From positions 18,246,001 through 18,310,000 of the forward strand of contig OY756962.1 in the NCBI GenBank assembly GCA_963580455.1: a stretch of DNA of 64,000 nucleotides, in the 5' to 3' direction. The stretch comes from Euonymus europaeus (lineage: Eukaryota > Streptophyta > Magnoliopsida > Celastrales > Celastraceae). Numbering within the stretch: the stretch's first letter is position 1; each line of letters begins with the position of its first letter. The notes under the pieces are model-generated. The model did not search any database and was not told the DNA's origin. It saw nothing but the letters and a program-made list of their open reading frames with translations. This document shows positions 35,240-46,750 of the stretch, in pieces. The translations under genes and the position numbers were made by a program.

Positions 35240-36052
35240 TGTCTAAATCGCATGACACACTCGTCTAACAAATAGAAATATGAGAAATACCTCCAATGAA
35301 GTTGGGATTCTCAGAAGTCTCATGAGGTTCCAATGCAAGATCTACCCCATGTGACAACACTAACTGTTGCAGAGGTTGTAAACTTGATGCTTGCGACTGC
35401 TGTAACCCTCTATCGCTCTGTGGACACTCCCTCATCTTGTGGCCAATCACACCACAACCAAAGCACCTCGGTCCTATACTCGTGCGCTGGTTCTTCTTAT
35501 GACCTTCTCGACCACACCTGTAGCGAATCACATTGCCACCCTATGGCGTCGAACCTCTGTCATGGTAACTTCTCTAACCCATTTGAGCCTGGGAATCAAT
35601 TAGTTGCCTCTTTAGGCTACCTCGTCCACTGCCACCTGTTGCTGAAGCTGTACAGCCCATCTGCGCTCAAAATATTTGTGTCCAAACCACCTAAGCAAAA
35701 CTTATAACGATATTGGCTAAGTCATGTAATGTCACTTGTTACCATATTGTAGTGGTACGGGTAACCTGTATCTCACCTCTACTATAGCCTCTACCTCAGC
35801 TTCTGGGCCTCCTCCGTCTGCCCCCAACACTAAGGGTGTCTATAGTACATGATGATCTAGTCACCCTATAAGTGTCCATCTGTGCCACAACAGATAACAC
35901 TGCTAAATACATAATTAACTAATGAGGATTTCGGGGACAAAAAAGATACTAGATCAGCAGAGGACGCGACATGACGTAGAGACTCCCTAATATATAATTA
36001 AGACCCAACCCCAGATCTTAAGTAGAGTCAAAACCTGACTTCGATACCAAAC
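35240..36052 (-). pseudogene. Chromovirus gag remnant with two zinc knuckles
   Basis: 35531-35265 on the minus strand encodes a broken first knuckle (CGREGHKKN, its last Cys lost) and an intact second one (CFGCGVIGHKMREC). A linker ending ENPNFIGGISHIS follows, matching the gag-protease junction of the complete chromovirus (52815-52288 has HPNFIGGTFLIS). The capsid portion to the right (35532-36030) is present only as scrambled sequence and is shorter than in the complete element. Protease, RT and integrase are absent. Confidence 0.75.
36039..36049 (-). promoter_or_regulatory. Decayed tRNA-iMet primer binding site
   Basis: The minus strand reads TGGTATCGAAG next to the LTR end at 36053, close to the iMet-type site TGGTATCAGAG seen at 53935-53945. 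Confidence 0.7.
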
Positions 36053-38988
36053 TGCAACATCCCGACCCAAGGCGCTACTATTATACCATTCAATTTATAC
36101 TTAGTCCTTTAGTAGCTAAGTCAATCTTAATCCTTTGAAAAATAAAGTAACGCCTCTCTGTAAATCGGAGAGTGCCAACCTGGATACACGCATCAATAAT
36201 TCAACTAAATCACATCAAATCAACATAAGGCCTCTCACATAAACATGTAATAAATCAATAAAGTATTCATGCATATCATCTGATACATGACACGTTGTCA
36301 TCAATTGGTTCGGGAGTCCCGATCACACGGCACACCCTCTCGACAATTTTAGTCATCACACTGAATAGGTGTTTTAAGAAGCATATAACATACTAGTGGA
36401 TACAAGTACTAAATAAACATAGTAGGTATGAATTTAAACTCTCTCAATAATTCACTTAGTACTCCAAGTGGCAGCGATGTCACCGAAACTCCTACAGACC
36501 CACCTCTCCTGTACCAGAACCAGACCCATCTAAGATAGGAAAAGAAATAAAGGGTGAGCAAATGATTCAGTATCAGTAAAGAGTAACATATTTATTTAAG
36601 CCAAATGTCAATTAAAATTCAATGCAACAATATGCTTCTAATATGAATAAAGAAGTAAACACCACAATATATCCAAATTATGTCAATTCCACATGAGTCT
36701 TTACAGAAGACACCTCGGCATCCATCCAAACCCATCGGTGATCACTACCACCTTATATTACTTATGAAAAATCGGCCACATGTGAGACCATCGTCACACC
36801 CACACAAATTTAGGTTCGATCAGAACTGACTCTTGGGTATCTCCGTGTGTTGTCTCACATGGAAGTTATTTGGCTCAACTCAAGCCACAAATACCCACCA
36901 TCCTTCCAAATGACATTCAAAAACTTTAAGGGTCTATGAGCTCATAAGCGCACACCCCATGCATCTCTAATGCACAACAGTGGTTATGCCATGATTTATA
37001 CATATAAACCCTACATATACATATCTACCACATGATGCATGATCAAGAGTAAATCATGATCAATATAAGACCAAACATGTAGCGGGTATGCAATTTAAGC
37101 TAATTTCCAACATTAAATGAATTAAAAGGGGCCCGTTCTTCTTTGGACGTAATTAAGGCAAGAACACAAATAATAAGGATCAATGAAGGATTGAAATGCT
37201 TTTCAAGAATAAATGAATGAATATGAAGAAGAATGGGGTAAGAAATCTCCTACCTTGTATCCAAATCAATACACAAAATTGTAAATTTCAAATTCTAAGT
37301 TTTTGCTTCCAAACCTAACATATGGAAAATGTCAAAACCCTTATCATGTCAATACATTATCAACATCCAATTTTCCATATCAACAACTATTATCTCCAGA
37401 ATATTTAAGAATTTACATTCTCTCTCAGGAAATTCTTCCAACCCTTGAATCTCTTCACAATTCGAAACTCTATTTAAAATCAACAACCAAACCTATATAT
37501 GAAAGCACAATCAAGTTTAAAATGAACTTCATAAATCATCTAAACCAAACAATCAAAGATTTCTACTAATCCATTAAAAAACTAAACTTTTTCAAAACTC
37601 AAGAACTCAGCTCAAATCTTCAAATATTACTTAAATTTTCATTGTATCCTGTTAGTCTCTCAAAAATATTGTAAAACCAAGCTTCAATTTTTCTCTCTTT
37701 CTCTCTCCTCTCGAGTTTTCTCTAATTTTGTTTTAGCAAAAATCGCGTCTAGCTCTAATTTTAACATACAAAATAAGTGTAAGGCACCACAACTTCATGA
37801 TTGGGTGGCGCAGCCCCAAAAAGATATTGAAAGTTTAGTGTTTCTCACCAAGATCGTTAGTCAACAAAATATGGAAACTTAATGCAGAAAATAAAAAATA
37901 AATCATAACACCACGATTTTAACGAGGAAACCTTACTAGAAAAACCTCAAGTCTATGAGCGAAAAACCTTAAGAAAAAAATCCACTAATCAAAAATCAAG
38001 GGTACAACCCTATCTTTGACCTAAAGACATCGCTTGTACATCCCATTCATTCAGTGTATGTTTCAACTCTCAAACTAAATCCACCAAGGATGAGTATGTT
38101 TCTAACACATCTAGAAGACTTCAACTCCACTAAGATGACCAACCTCGACTCTACCAAGAGCTACCACTAAACGTCTTCAATGGATCACCAAATAAACAAT
38201 AAAATATGAAAGTCTCTTACTCAAACTAATCTCTCTCAATTTACATGAGTAATCTCAGAATTACAAGAATAATATGAGAGAGGATAAACCAATGATCGAA
38301 GCTCATATATTTGTGAATTAAGCATTGCTTCCGGTGCCTTGCACACTTGATCACATGCCTCTTATATAGTGTTACGTCTAAGCATGATCCTATCACATGT
38401 AAACCAATATTAGATAAAACAATATTCTAGTCAAGAGATTTAAGTCATATCCATTATGACGAGGCATGTGAATTCATATCTATCATGATGCGTTTAACCT
38501 GAGATAAAACACAATCACTTTAACAACCTATATCCATAAGAGACTCCACATGACATTAAGCACTTATCCACCAAGTGTTTTAACTAAATTAAAAGTCCAT
38601 TAAGTAAAACAAAAGACTTCAAACACATTACATACTTATCTCACACTTTTCAATTATATTTTTTTTCTTTTTAATTAAAAAGAAGAAAAAAACCAACAGA
38701 TATCACTAAAATCATGTGACCAGCAACATGGGCGTTGTAGCATCGTAATTAGGCACTATAGTGTGACAAATGTTCTTCTTGTGAGATTTTACATTCACAT
38801 TCGATTTGATATATTAAGGGCCTAAAATGGACATGTGTGCTAAAATTTTTGGCCCATTTATTAACCCTAGTTCAAAAATAATTCTTTGTGATCCCGTGCA
38901 ATACGGATGATTCGTAACCTCCCCAAATCCTTTTCAAATAATCCAAAATTTTAACTAGAACTTAAAATTTTGGGGCCGGTGTTTCACA
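36053..38988 (-). repeat. Chromovirus 5' LTR carrying a nested copia solo LTR
   Basis: It starts TGCAACATCCCGACC at 36053 and ends GGGGCCGGTGTTTCACA at 38988. Removing the nested insertion and one copy of its target duplication leaves about 2.06 kb. Internal text (for example 36830-37090 and 38815-38930) aligns in reverse with the solo LTR at 8956-11314. It pairs with the gag remnant to its left through the primer site. Its 3' partner LTR was not found. Confidence 0.8.
37828..38698 (-). mobile_element. Copia-type solo LTR, TSD GATAT
   Basis: The 871 bp opens TGAAAGTTTAG and closes ACCAACA on the + strand, so in reverse it begins TGTTGGT, a common copia LTR start. GATAT is duplicated at 37823-37827 and 38699-38703. 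There is no internal region. It is inserted into the chromovirus LTR, close to the part where related LTRs hold the palindromic island. Confidence 0.85.
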
Positions 38989-40570
38989 TCTTTCAAGTTT
39001 GCATCAAGATATAAGGTAAGTTTTCATAGACTTCAAAGTTAGGTATTTACGGATTTTGTAGGTTAGGGATTGAATATGGATTATTGGAGATAATGGAGTT
39101 TAAATATGTTGATTTAAACTTATTTATGATTGTGTATGTTAGAGTTTTTGTTGGATTGGATGGTTGTGAAGCTTGATGGCTTGGAACCAAGATTTGAGAT
39201 TTTTGAGAGAGAAAAAATAAGTTTTCTTGATTTCTTGTGATAATTGGTGTTGATTTGTGGAATTGATGTTACGGGTGAGATAATATGAGTATGGGTTTTC
39301 CACATTGATAGGATGAGGAAGTTGGAAAACCCTAGGTTGGATTATATTGATTTTCAAAATTTGCTTCAATAACAAGGAAGAGATTTCTTACCTCAATTTT
39401 CTTCTTGTTCGATATTCATGCCTTTAAAAGCGGTTTGATTTCTCATTGGCCCCTTTATTTGTGTCTTTTCCTTATTTTTCCTCGAGGGAAGGATGAACCT
39501 TGTATGAAATTATTGGATAATTGTTGAATGTTTATTGCATTCCTTTCAAATGTTCGATCACCAATCGAACATGGTTTAGTCATGGTCATGCATCATGTAG
39601 CACTATGCATGTGTGTGTATATATATGTGTGTGTGTGTATTAATTCTTGAATAATCGTGTTGGCCATGCATTGTAGATGCATGGGGAGTACAAGTATGGA
39701 CTCATAATACCCATAGGTGTTATTTGTGGAAATATGGATTACCGTGGGGCTATTCAAGAATTCCAAATAATGTTGAAATTTCCTTTAGGCTGGTTCAAGA
39801 ATCCATATGTGTTCGATGTACTATATGGTGCAACCATGGAAGGGTTCATGGTTTCTGACAATTTTCTAGAATTTTCATTGAACTAAGCCTGGGTCCCTTA
39901 TAGTGTTGTGCATGTATTGATGTGTATGTTTAGATGTCATATTGTTGCATTACTTTTGTTTTACAATTTAGCCAGAATATCTTGCTTTATTCTTTTTTAT
40001 CTTTACTGAGCCATCTGCTCACCCTATGTTCCATTCATGTGTTCTTTAGGTGGGACTGGTACTGATGACTAAGCCAGGGGTTAGTAGAAGGCATGCGTGA
40101 CATGGATGACCACCCTAGAGCTTAGGACTCATTAGGTTAAATGGGTTGATTATTGTGGATTTCATTCTTGTACATTTAATAATTGGAATTGTATGACTAA
40201 TTTTGATGATTGCATACCTATATGGTATGAAAGATAGATAGTCAGGAGGGTGCTCCATGTGATCAAAACTCCCATATGGGGTGTTTGGATGCGATGATTG
40301 AGCATGTTTGTTTATAGTTGATGATGAATTATATATATGATTGTATGTGAATAGGATGCTAGAGTGTGTGGTTGTGGTATATGGTTGGAGGCCGAGCTAG
40401 GTTGTGGAATTGTGTGATTATTGCTACGTGTTTCTCCAGGTTGGCACTCTTTGATATACTGGGAGGTGCTACAATTTTTTGGTAGAATTAAGTGGTTAGG
40501 ATGATGCTTGAGAATGTCCTTAGTGACGAGAATGATGTCATCGATAAATTTTTCGGGTTGGGGCATTACA
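38989..40570 (+). repeat. 5'-truncated chromovirus LTR, opposite orientation
   Basis: It aligns in the + direction with 9580-11314 of the solo LTR: a CAAG-ATATAAGGTAAGTTTTC start, GAGAGAGAAA at 39207, ATGCATGGGGAGTACAAGTA at 39676, and the end GGTTGGGGCATTACA at 40570. The first ~620 bp of the LTR, including the place of the palindromic island, is missing. It meets the minus-oriented LTR head to head at 38988/38989. Downstream, ATTGGCAGAGAG could be a decayed primer site. Confidence 0.7.
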
Positions 40571-41530
40571 ATTGGCAGAGAGACATCATTCAAACAAGAG
40601 CTTTTTTTGGCATGAATTTTTCAAAGAAAGGCATCACCCCCAGTTCGAGTCTAATTCTGCATGGATTATCCCAAGAAAAGCACTACCCAGAGCTAAGATT
40701 GAACCTCTCATAAAATTACCCAAAGAGGCATCATCTAAAATTGAGGGCTTTATCGTATGAATTTGCCAAAAAGGCATCATGCAAAGAAAATTACTTCTAC
40801 CTCACATAAACTTGATAGTGAGGCACCACCCAAAGCCAATGACCTATCTCATATTGATATGCCAGCTTCACATAGATTTTTCAAAGAAGGCATTCCCCTA
40901 AGCCTAAGCTAGGGGTCTAAGCACAGACATGTCGAGGAAGACACTGCTCCATGTCGTGGTCCAACCTCACATGGATACACAAAGAAAAGGCTTCGCCCCA
41001 AGCCAAGGTTTTGTCAAAGAAGGCATTCCCCTAAGCCTAAGCTAGGGGTCTAAGCACAGACATGTCGAGGAAGACACTACTCCATGTCGTGGTCCAACCT
41101 CACATGGATACACAAAGAAAAGGCTTCGCCCCAAGCCAAGGTATAACCTCACATGGATATGCCAAGGGAAGGTGGCACGCAGGTCGAGTTCTAAGCCCAC
41201 ATGGATTCATTTAGGAAGAATCCACCCTAGCCTCATATCAAACTCTTCATGAATGTGTCAAGAAAGACACCATCCTAAGCCAAGGATATGCGAAGGAGGC
41301 ATCACTAAGACGAATTTCGACCAATCCCATGAATATTGTATGTCAAAGAGGCATTACTACTACAAGGAGGTCGCACCTTCCGTAAAAATTGTCAAATAAT
41401 ATGAAACAAGTAAGTTGAGGTCTTATGTGGAATAAAATGGAAAATCACATACAAGCCAAGGATCTATCCCTCGTAGACTTGAGAAGAAGACGTCATGAAA
41501 GTTAAGGTCTAACCTCACATTAAACAACCA
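40571..41530 (+). repeat. Degenerate ~60 bp tandem array
   Basis: The units contain AAAGAGGCATCA-type, AAGCCAAGGT-type and CTCACATGGATA-type phrases in order, repeated at least twelve times with heavy divergence. Frames across it at 40492-40760 are by-products. A recent 133 bp duplication lies inside it. The array may be internal to a non-autonomous element attached to the LTR fragment on its left. Confidence 0.65.
40881..41142. repeat. 133-bp tandem duplication
   Basis: 40881-41013 and 41014-41142 start with TCAAAGAAGGCATTCC and run in register through AGCCAAGGT. I see only one base difference (ACTGCTCC versus ACTACTCC), so it is much younger than the surrounding array. Confidence 0.92.
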
Positions 41531-43055
41531 AAAAATGTAAATTGATATATATATATATATATATTACAAAAAGAAAGGATACACCAAAGTAGGATCATCA
41601 AGGGAGGAACCCTTAGTTGGATTGGCTGCACCTAAGTAATCATGGCTAGGGAACAACCCTTTGTCGAGTATTCAACTAGCAAGCCCATCCTTGGTCATAT
41701 TTGAGGAGTTTTCTCAAAAAAGAAGAAAAGAAAATAGGGAGAGACTCAATTTGAGCAAGAGGGTAATCCCAATTTAATTTAAGTATCTCTCCTTCCTTTT
41801 CCAAGAATGGAAAAGTTAAGGGAAAATATTGGGGACTTTTTTTGATGATAAAATGGGTCATGCTTAGTTAGCATGCCATGTGACATCAGGAATGAGGAAT
41901 GCCGATGATAGCTCCCTAGGGAATAAGTAGAGGAGACCTCATCCCAAGGTAAGGGAAGAGTCTCAATCCAGGGGTTAAGGAAAGGTCTCAGGGTAAGGGA
42001 AAGGTCTGTCTCAACGGTGGGAGATGGAGAGGTGTAACCTATCCCAAGGATAATGTCTAGAGGAGTTACACCTAATACCTTCTATAGCAAGAAGACTAGA
42101 GTGACCCGTGAGGAGGACAAACTATGGGAGAAATCCATCGATCTCTAAAATGCTCACACCGATTTTTGTAACGACTCACTCACTCCTTGAATAAAATATC
42201 AAATATCCATGGAAAAGGAAAGTTTCAAACCACGTATATGCTTGTGTCTCTGTTATTATTCATTTTAGCTTTGGTGCAAAAATTGTAACATCAAAAACAA
42301 ATATTTCTTAGTCTAGATCAACTCAAAGTAAATGAAACCCCAGAACCCTAATCTCCTAACACAAGTGAAGAGTATAAGCTTACCTAATTACATAGACGAG
42401 GACATAAGAGGATTCATGACAACTTCAATTCACAAGAGGAGAGGTATAGATGAGAGGAGGCGGAAAATTTGCAAATCACAAAGAAGTTTCATGTGAGGAT
42501 CCTGGAAAATTGGGATAGTACACAAAAGCTCATTTAATGAGTTGCTTAAATTTGGGCAGTGAACCCTGGTATCACTGCTGGCATATCACTATTTGGTAAG
42601 AGTGTAGTGAACAACCATTGTAGTAGTAGTGTCTATCTTGATGCTCCATCGATCTCAACCACTAACATCCACCATGCCTCCAAGCCAAATATACAAGACA
42701 GATATATCACCTCTAGTTTGATTTCTCAAGATCCTTTCTTATCGATAGTGTTTCTGTATGTACGTTCATGTAAGCACAGATCGAAACTAGGCAAGGGGAT
42801 TATAGAAACATGTGAACTAAATATTGTGCAAAATAGAAAAATCTCCCTTCAAATGCGAATCTTCATCTATAAATTTAGGGATGATACACATTTTCTTTCT
42901 TTATTTATTCGCTTGTATTTATTTGGATGTTGGATATGTGATTGCCCATTTATAAAATTGGGTTCTGTTGTTTGGATGGTTTGGATATGGATATTTTTCT
43001 TGTTTTAATGGTAGATTGAAATGGAAAGCCATTTCTCTATTTTAATTTGTTATTA
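41531..43055. other. Unassigned, with (TA)n run
   Basis: It holds a (TA)n run at 41545-41564 and repeated GGGAAAGGTCT phrases at 41950-42015. A 149-codon frame at 42559-43008 has no recognisable domain and ends in a hydrophobic stretch, so I do not call it a gene. Confidence 0.3.
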
Positions 43056-43473
43056 GGTTAATGCAACATTTGGTAACTAAAAGATGGGTAATGTTTCATT
43101 TTTCATCACAGATAGTCAAAATGTTCCAATTTAATACCCAAAAGTCGAAAATGTTTGAATATGATCACTTGATCGGATTTTGAACAATTTGGCAAATGGC
43201 ATGACAAAATTCCAACGAAAATAATTACTGTGTCATATATGACACATGTAATTAATTTTATATTTCTACGTGAAAATTAATTATCTATGTGGATCTCAAG
43301 CATCATGGTCAAGCTTCCATATAGGCAGGCTGATTGACCGAATTGTCCAGAACATGATCGAGTGAGTAAAATGAAATATTTTTGACTATCGAGTATAAAA
43401 TTGGAATGTTTTGATTGTCAGTGATTAAAATGGATCATGGCTCCTCTTTTGTTGACCAAATGTTGCATTAACC
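43056..43473. mobile_element. MITE-like element with 19-bp terminal inverted repeats
   Basis: GGTTAATGCAACATTTGGT (43056-43074) is repeated exactly as its reverse complement at 43455-43473. Pairing continues inward with mismatches (AATGTTCCAATTT at 43122 against AAATTGGAATGTT at 43400; GATAGTCAAAA near 43110 against TTTTTGACTATC near 43380). The 418 bp has no coding capacity. The flanks do not give a clear target duplication, so the superfamily is undecided. Confidence 0.75.
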
Positions 43474-44629
43474 CATTTCTTATACGATTGTTGAGATGTG
43501 GATGTTTTATTTTTTTATTTGTTTGGGTTGTTATTTATGTAGTGTTGTATAGTGAGTGAAATGAATAGATTGATAGGTCTCCTAAAAGTTCATAATATTT
43601 AATTGATTAATGCCAATTAAATGGATTTAGAAAATGTGGCATTCATTTCATTTATTATACTTTAATGTGCATATCAAAGAGGTGGTTGCTTCTGTGCATG
43701 AGAAAAGCTCAACCACTTCTGGCACTATTGGCATGTGGAGAAGTGTTGGTTTATGATGAATCATAAATTTTGAGTGTGCTAAGACTTTCTATCCCAATAT
43801 GACCTTCTACTAGAAGATTTTTGTGCAGTTTAGAAAACGCAAAAAATTTTGGTTTGGACTTTGCCTTGAGACTTCAATATTTCCTAAGCATCACTATAAC
43901 CAGTAATACAATTCCAAACCACAATGAAAGAACTTATAATAAAATATAATAAATATTGGAATGTATTGAATTTCCATTGATGATACAACAAAATGTATTA
44001 AAAATGTGCTCTACAAGCTAAAAAAAATAAGAATAGTTGTGGAGGTTACAAACTACAGGTTTGAACAATCTAAAACATATAAATAGCCAGGAGGTTACCA
44101 CCAAGAAGTTTGAATGTAAATGTTAGAGATAGTTGACCAGAGTCATGCTATAAAGGATAAAGTTTTGAGACGTGGAATTTATGTTTGACGCAGAGTAATT
44201 GATGCTTCTGTGTCTTCTTCTTATAAGTGTTTGAGTGTCATTGACTTCCCTATATTAATGACCAATCTTGGCTTCCCAGGGAGTATTTGATCGTGTGCTT
44301 TTGTATGATGGCTTTGTTCTTGAATTACTCGCCCTTGTTTTCCTAAAAATGAGGACCTTGTTTGTTGATGGACCACCCTAACATGATTTAGGTTATAGGC
44401 TTTGTTCTCTGAAATTACTAAGGCATGACAAGCACAAAACTCATCCCACTCCTCTGAAAAGTGGGATACTTGTATGTTCTTTATGTTTGAGGCATTGGAT
44501 TGATATCTTTTATTGAGCGTAAAGGAAAATCATTCACCCTTGTTGATATATGTTGCTCTCCACTCGACAAAGGAGTCTCAAATAGATTTTTCTTCTCATT
44601 ATTTAATTATCTATACATATATAGAAACA
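43474..44629. other. AT-rich, nothing recognised
   Basis: No frame, LTR end or RNA feature can be supported. Confidence 0.3.
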
Positions 44630-45060
44630 TTAGGCGAAGATAGCGGTTGAATTTTTTGTCTAGTTCTTCTAGAAGATAGTAAGCTAAGGGAAAGTCGTTT
44701 AACCGTCAAACCATTGAAGAGGATGAATAAGATTTAGGAAAGGATCAAGAAGTATATCTAGTTGGAAGAGGAAAGAAAATAACTGATTAGTCAAGCGCTG
44801 GTAAAGGAAGTTTGATCTTAACATAAATCAGAAGGAACGATAACCTCAAAAGTCTGGATGACTTATCTTATCACTACTTGACCCCTATATAAGGAAGGGT
44901 AAGTTTGATCCATGGTATGCACTATATTTTTTATCACTAGATTACCCAATTTCTCTTGAGACAGACACTGACTTGAGCATCGAAATGTGAATGAGCAAAC
45001 AAGATTGCCTCTTTCTTTGTTTTTGTGGGATTCAAGAGATTTACCATTACGTCACAACTC
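44630..45060 (+). repeat. Tat-type LTR remnant
   Basis: TATA-like CCCTATATAAGGAAG at 44883-44897 is followed by AGACACTGACTTGAGCATCG (44962 on), a phrase characteristic of Tat/Retand LTRs just downstream of the promoter. The upstream text (AAGGAACGATAACCTC) also fits. Neither LTR edge was found and no internal region follows. Confidence 0.5.
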
Positions 45061-45959
45061 TCTCAGTTGTTGATGTGTGGGTCATACAAAATTTTATATC
45101 CACAATAATTATACCAAATTCTAAGTGATAAAAGTTTATACATCATTTTAATGTATAAAGTTGAAGGGTCTGTACCCTTATTAGTTATGACAATTGTGGA
45201 ATGTACCCAAGTACTTTAATGCATGAATAGGTATATATAGGTACCGTTGTTTGAATCTATATCATCGGAGTAACCTTGAACTAGGTACCTTAGCATCCAT
45301 TTTAGCTTTGACACGTGGATATGTGATTTGGAGAGATTATTCATAAATGAAATTCTTTTATGATATTCATTATCATATAAAGTTAGAATGAGACTTTCTA
45401 AGAGGTTAGTTTAAGCTAGACATCCTTCGGATAAAAACCCCTAGAAGTTGTGATAGATATAATCTCTTTAATAATGTTTTCATCTTTTATCATGATATAA
45501 TCTTATTTCTTTGTGAGTTTGTATCTACAAGTAATCATAATAAGATGTGTCTCATATCTTGAATTATGGGAAGTCTATAAAAGACACACGACATGAAGAA
45601 ATGATCACCAAAGCTTCGAGCAAAAAAAAGACTTTGTAATTGTTTTGTTTTCATCTCTCTCTTAGTGAGCTATTGTGAGCGTGAGAATCAAGAGAATGTT
45701 GGAAAATACGCACTTGCGAAAACGTTTTAAAAACATGGAACGAACATAGGAGTAATCGATAGGAAAAACAGCTTTCAAAAATTTCTTGCTTATTATGATT
45801 ACATGAATAATCGATGATAGATCTAATTGTTTAAAGATAATGTACATTGAGATCTCTCTAGATTGATACGATGCTCAAACTTGCGAATCTTCCACCATAT
45901 GACAAATGTTAGTTGTCACAAATTCTTTTAATTAAATGAAATTAATAATCAAAATAATT
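45061..45959. other. Possible decayed LTR, unassigned
   Basis: A TATA-like GTCTATAAAAGACAC at 45570-45584, followed by a short leader and CTCTCTCTTAG, resembles an LTR promoter. No edges or partner were found. Confidence 0.25.
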
Positions 45960-46750
45960 AAAATTACTTATATGTTGAAAGAAAACACTAAAAAAAGAGG
46001 GCAGCGCCGTGCGTAAAAGCTAAGTTTTTGCCCGTCTTTGAAGAAATCCATCTCCGTCGATTCTCTAAAAGGTTGGCTCTTCCAATCTTCTGAAATTCCA
46101 TTAATTTCGTCTTCATCTTTTTGTTTAATCTTTGGCTTATTTTTTTTCATCAAGTCTCTTGTGACTCAGGCATCAACTCTGTGTATGGATTGGTGGCGTT
46201 TGGGTTGTTATTGAGAAGCCAAGGGTGTTTTGAGGTCTCTATGTTTTGGGAAAGGGCTTGCAACTGGAACATCTAATACCACCTAGGCAATCATGTTCTT
46301 CATTATCTACTGGTAATGACTGGTTTGGGAAACCAACAAACATAAAGGAGCCAATGACTGGTTTTGGACTCTACACACACACTTTAACAGATTTCATCTT
46401 GTTCTTTTAATGGTTCTCCAGAATCAGCAGGTCAAGCTCTCTCTCTCGATCTCTCTGTATGTCTCTCTCTCTATGTCTCTATAGCATATATGTGCAAAAT
46501 GTAAGCTCTTTGATGAGTAAGTTAATTTTCTTAGATAACACCAGGAAGGAAATTTTGTGGGTCTTCTGGGTTTTAATTTGGGGAAATTGAGTTGAATTAT
46601 TATTAAATTATAGATATGTCTCATGGGTTTAGTTGATTTTTGGCTCGCTGATAGTAATTAGTGTATGGTTGATTTTAGTTTCTCCAGTCAATCTCTATTT
46701 TTGTTGCTGCTGGTGTCTTTATTTGTATATTAGTCGATTTAGTCTTGATT
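45960..46750. other. Left flank of the chromovirus target site
   Basis: It contains a CT-rich run (46437-46480). 46746-46750 is TGATT, the target duplication. Before the insertion this joined 56224 onward. It may be 5' non-coding sequence of the CACTA element, whose transposase begins near 57200, or host DNA. Confidence 0.35.

Noticed and set aside
37790..37830. GGGTGGCGCAGCCCC as a tRNA-like or regulatory site
   Set aside because: No cloverleaf could be drawn. It is part of the chromovirus LTR next to the nested copia insertion.
42559..43008. 149-codon frame in the unassigned region
   Set aside because: No domain or family resemblance, a hydrophobic low-complexity C-terminus, and it runs up to the MITE. 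Probably chance.
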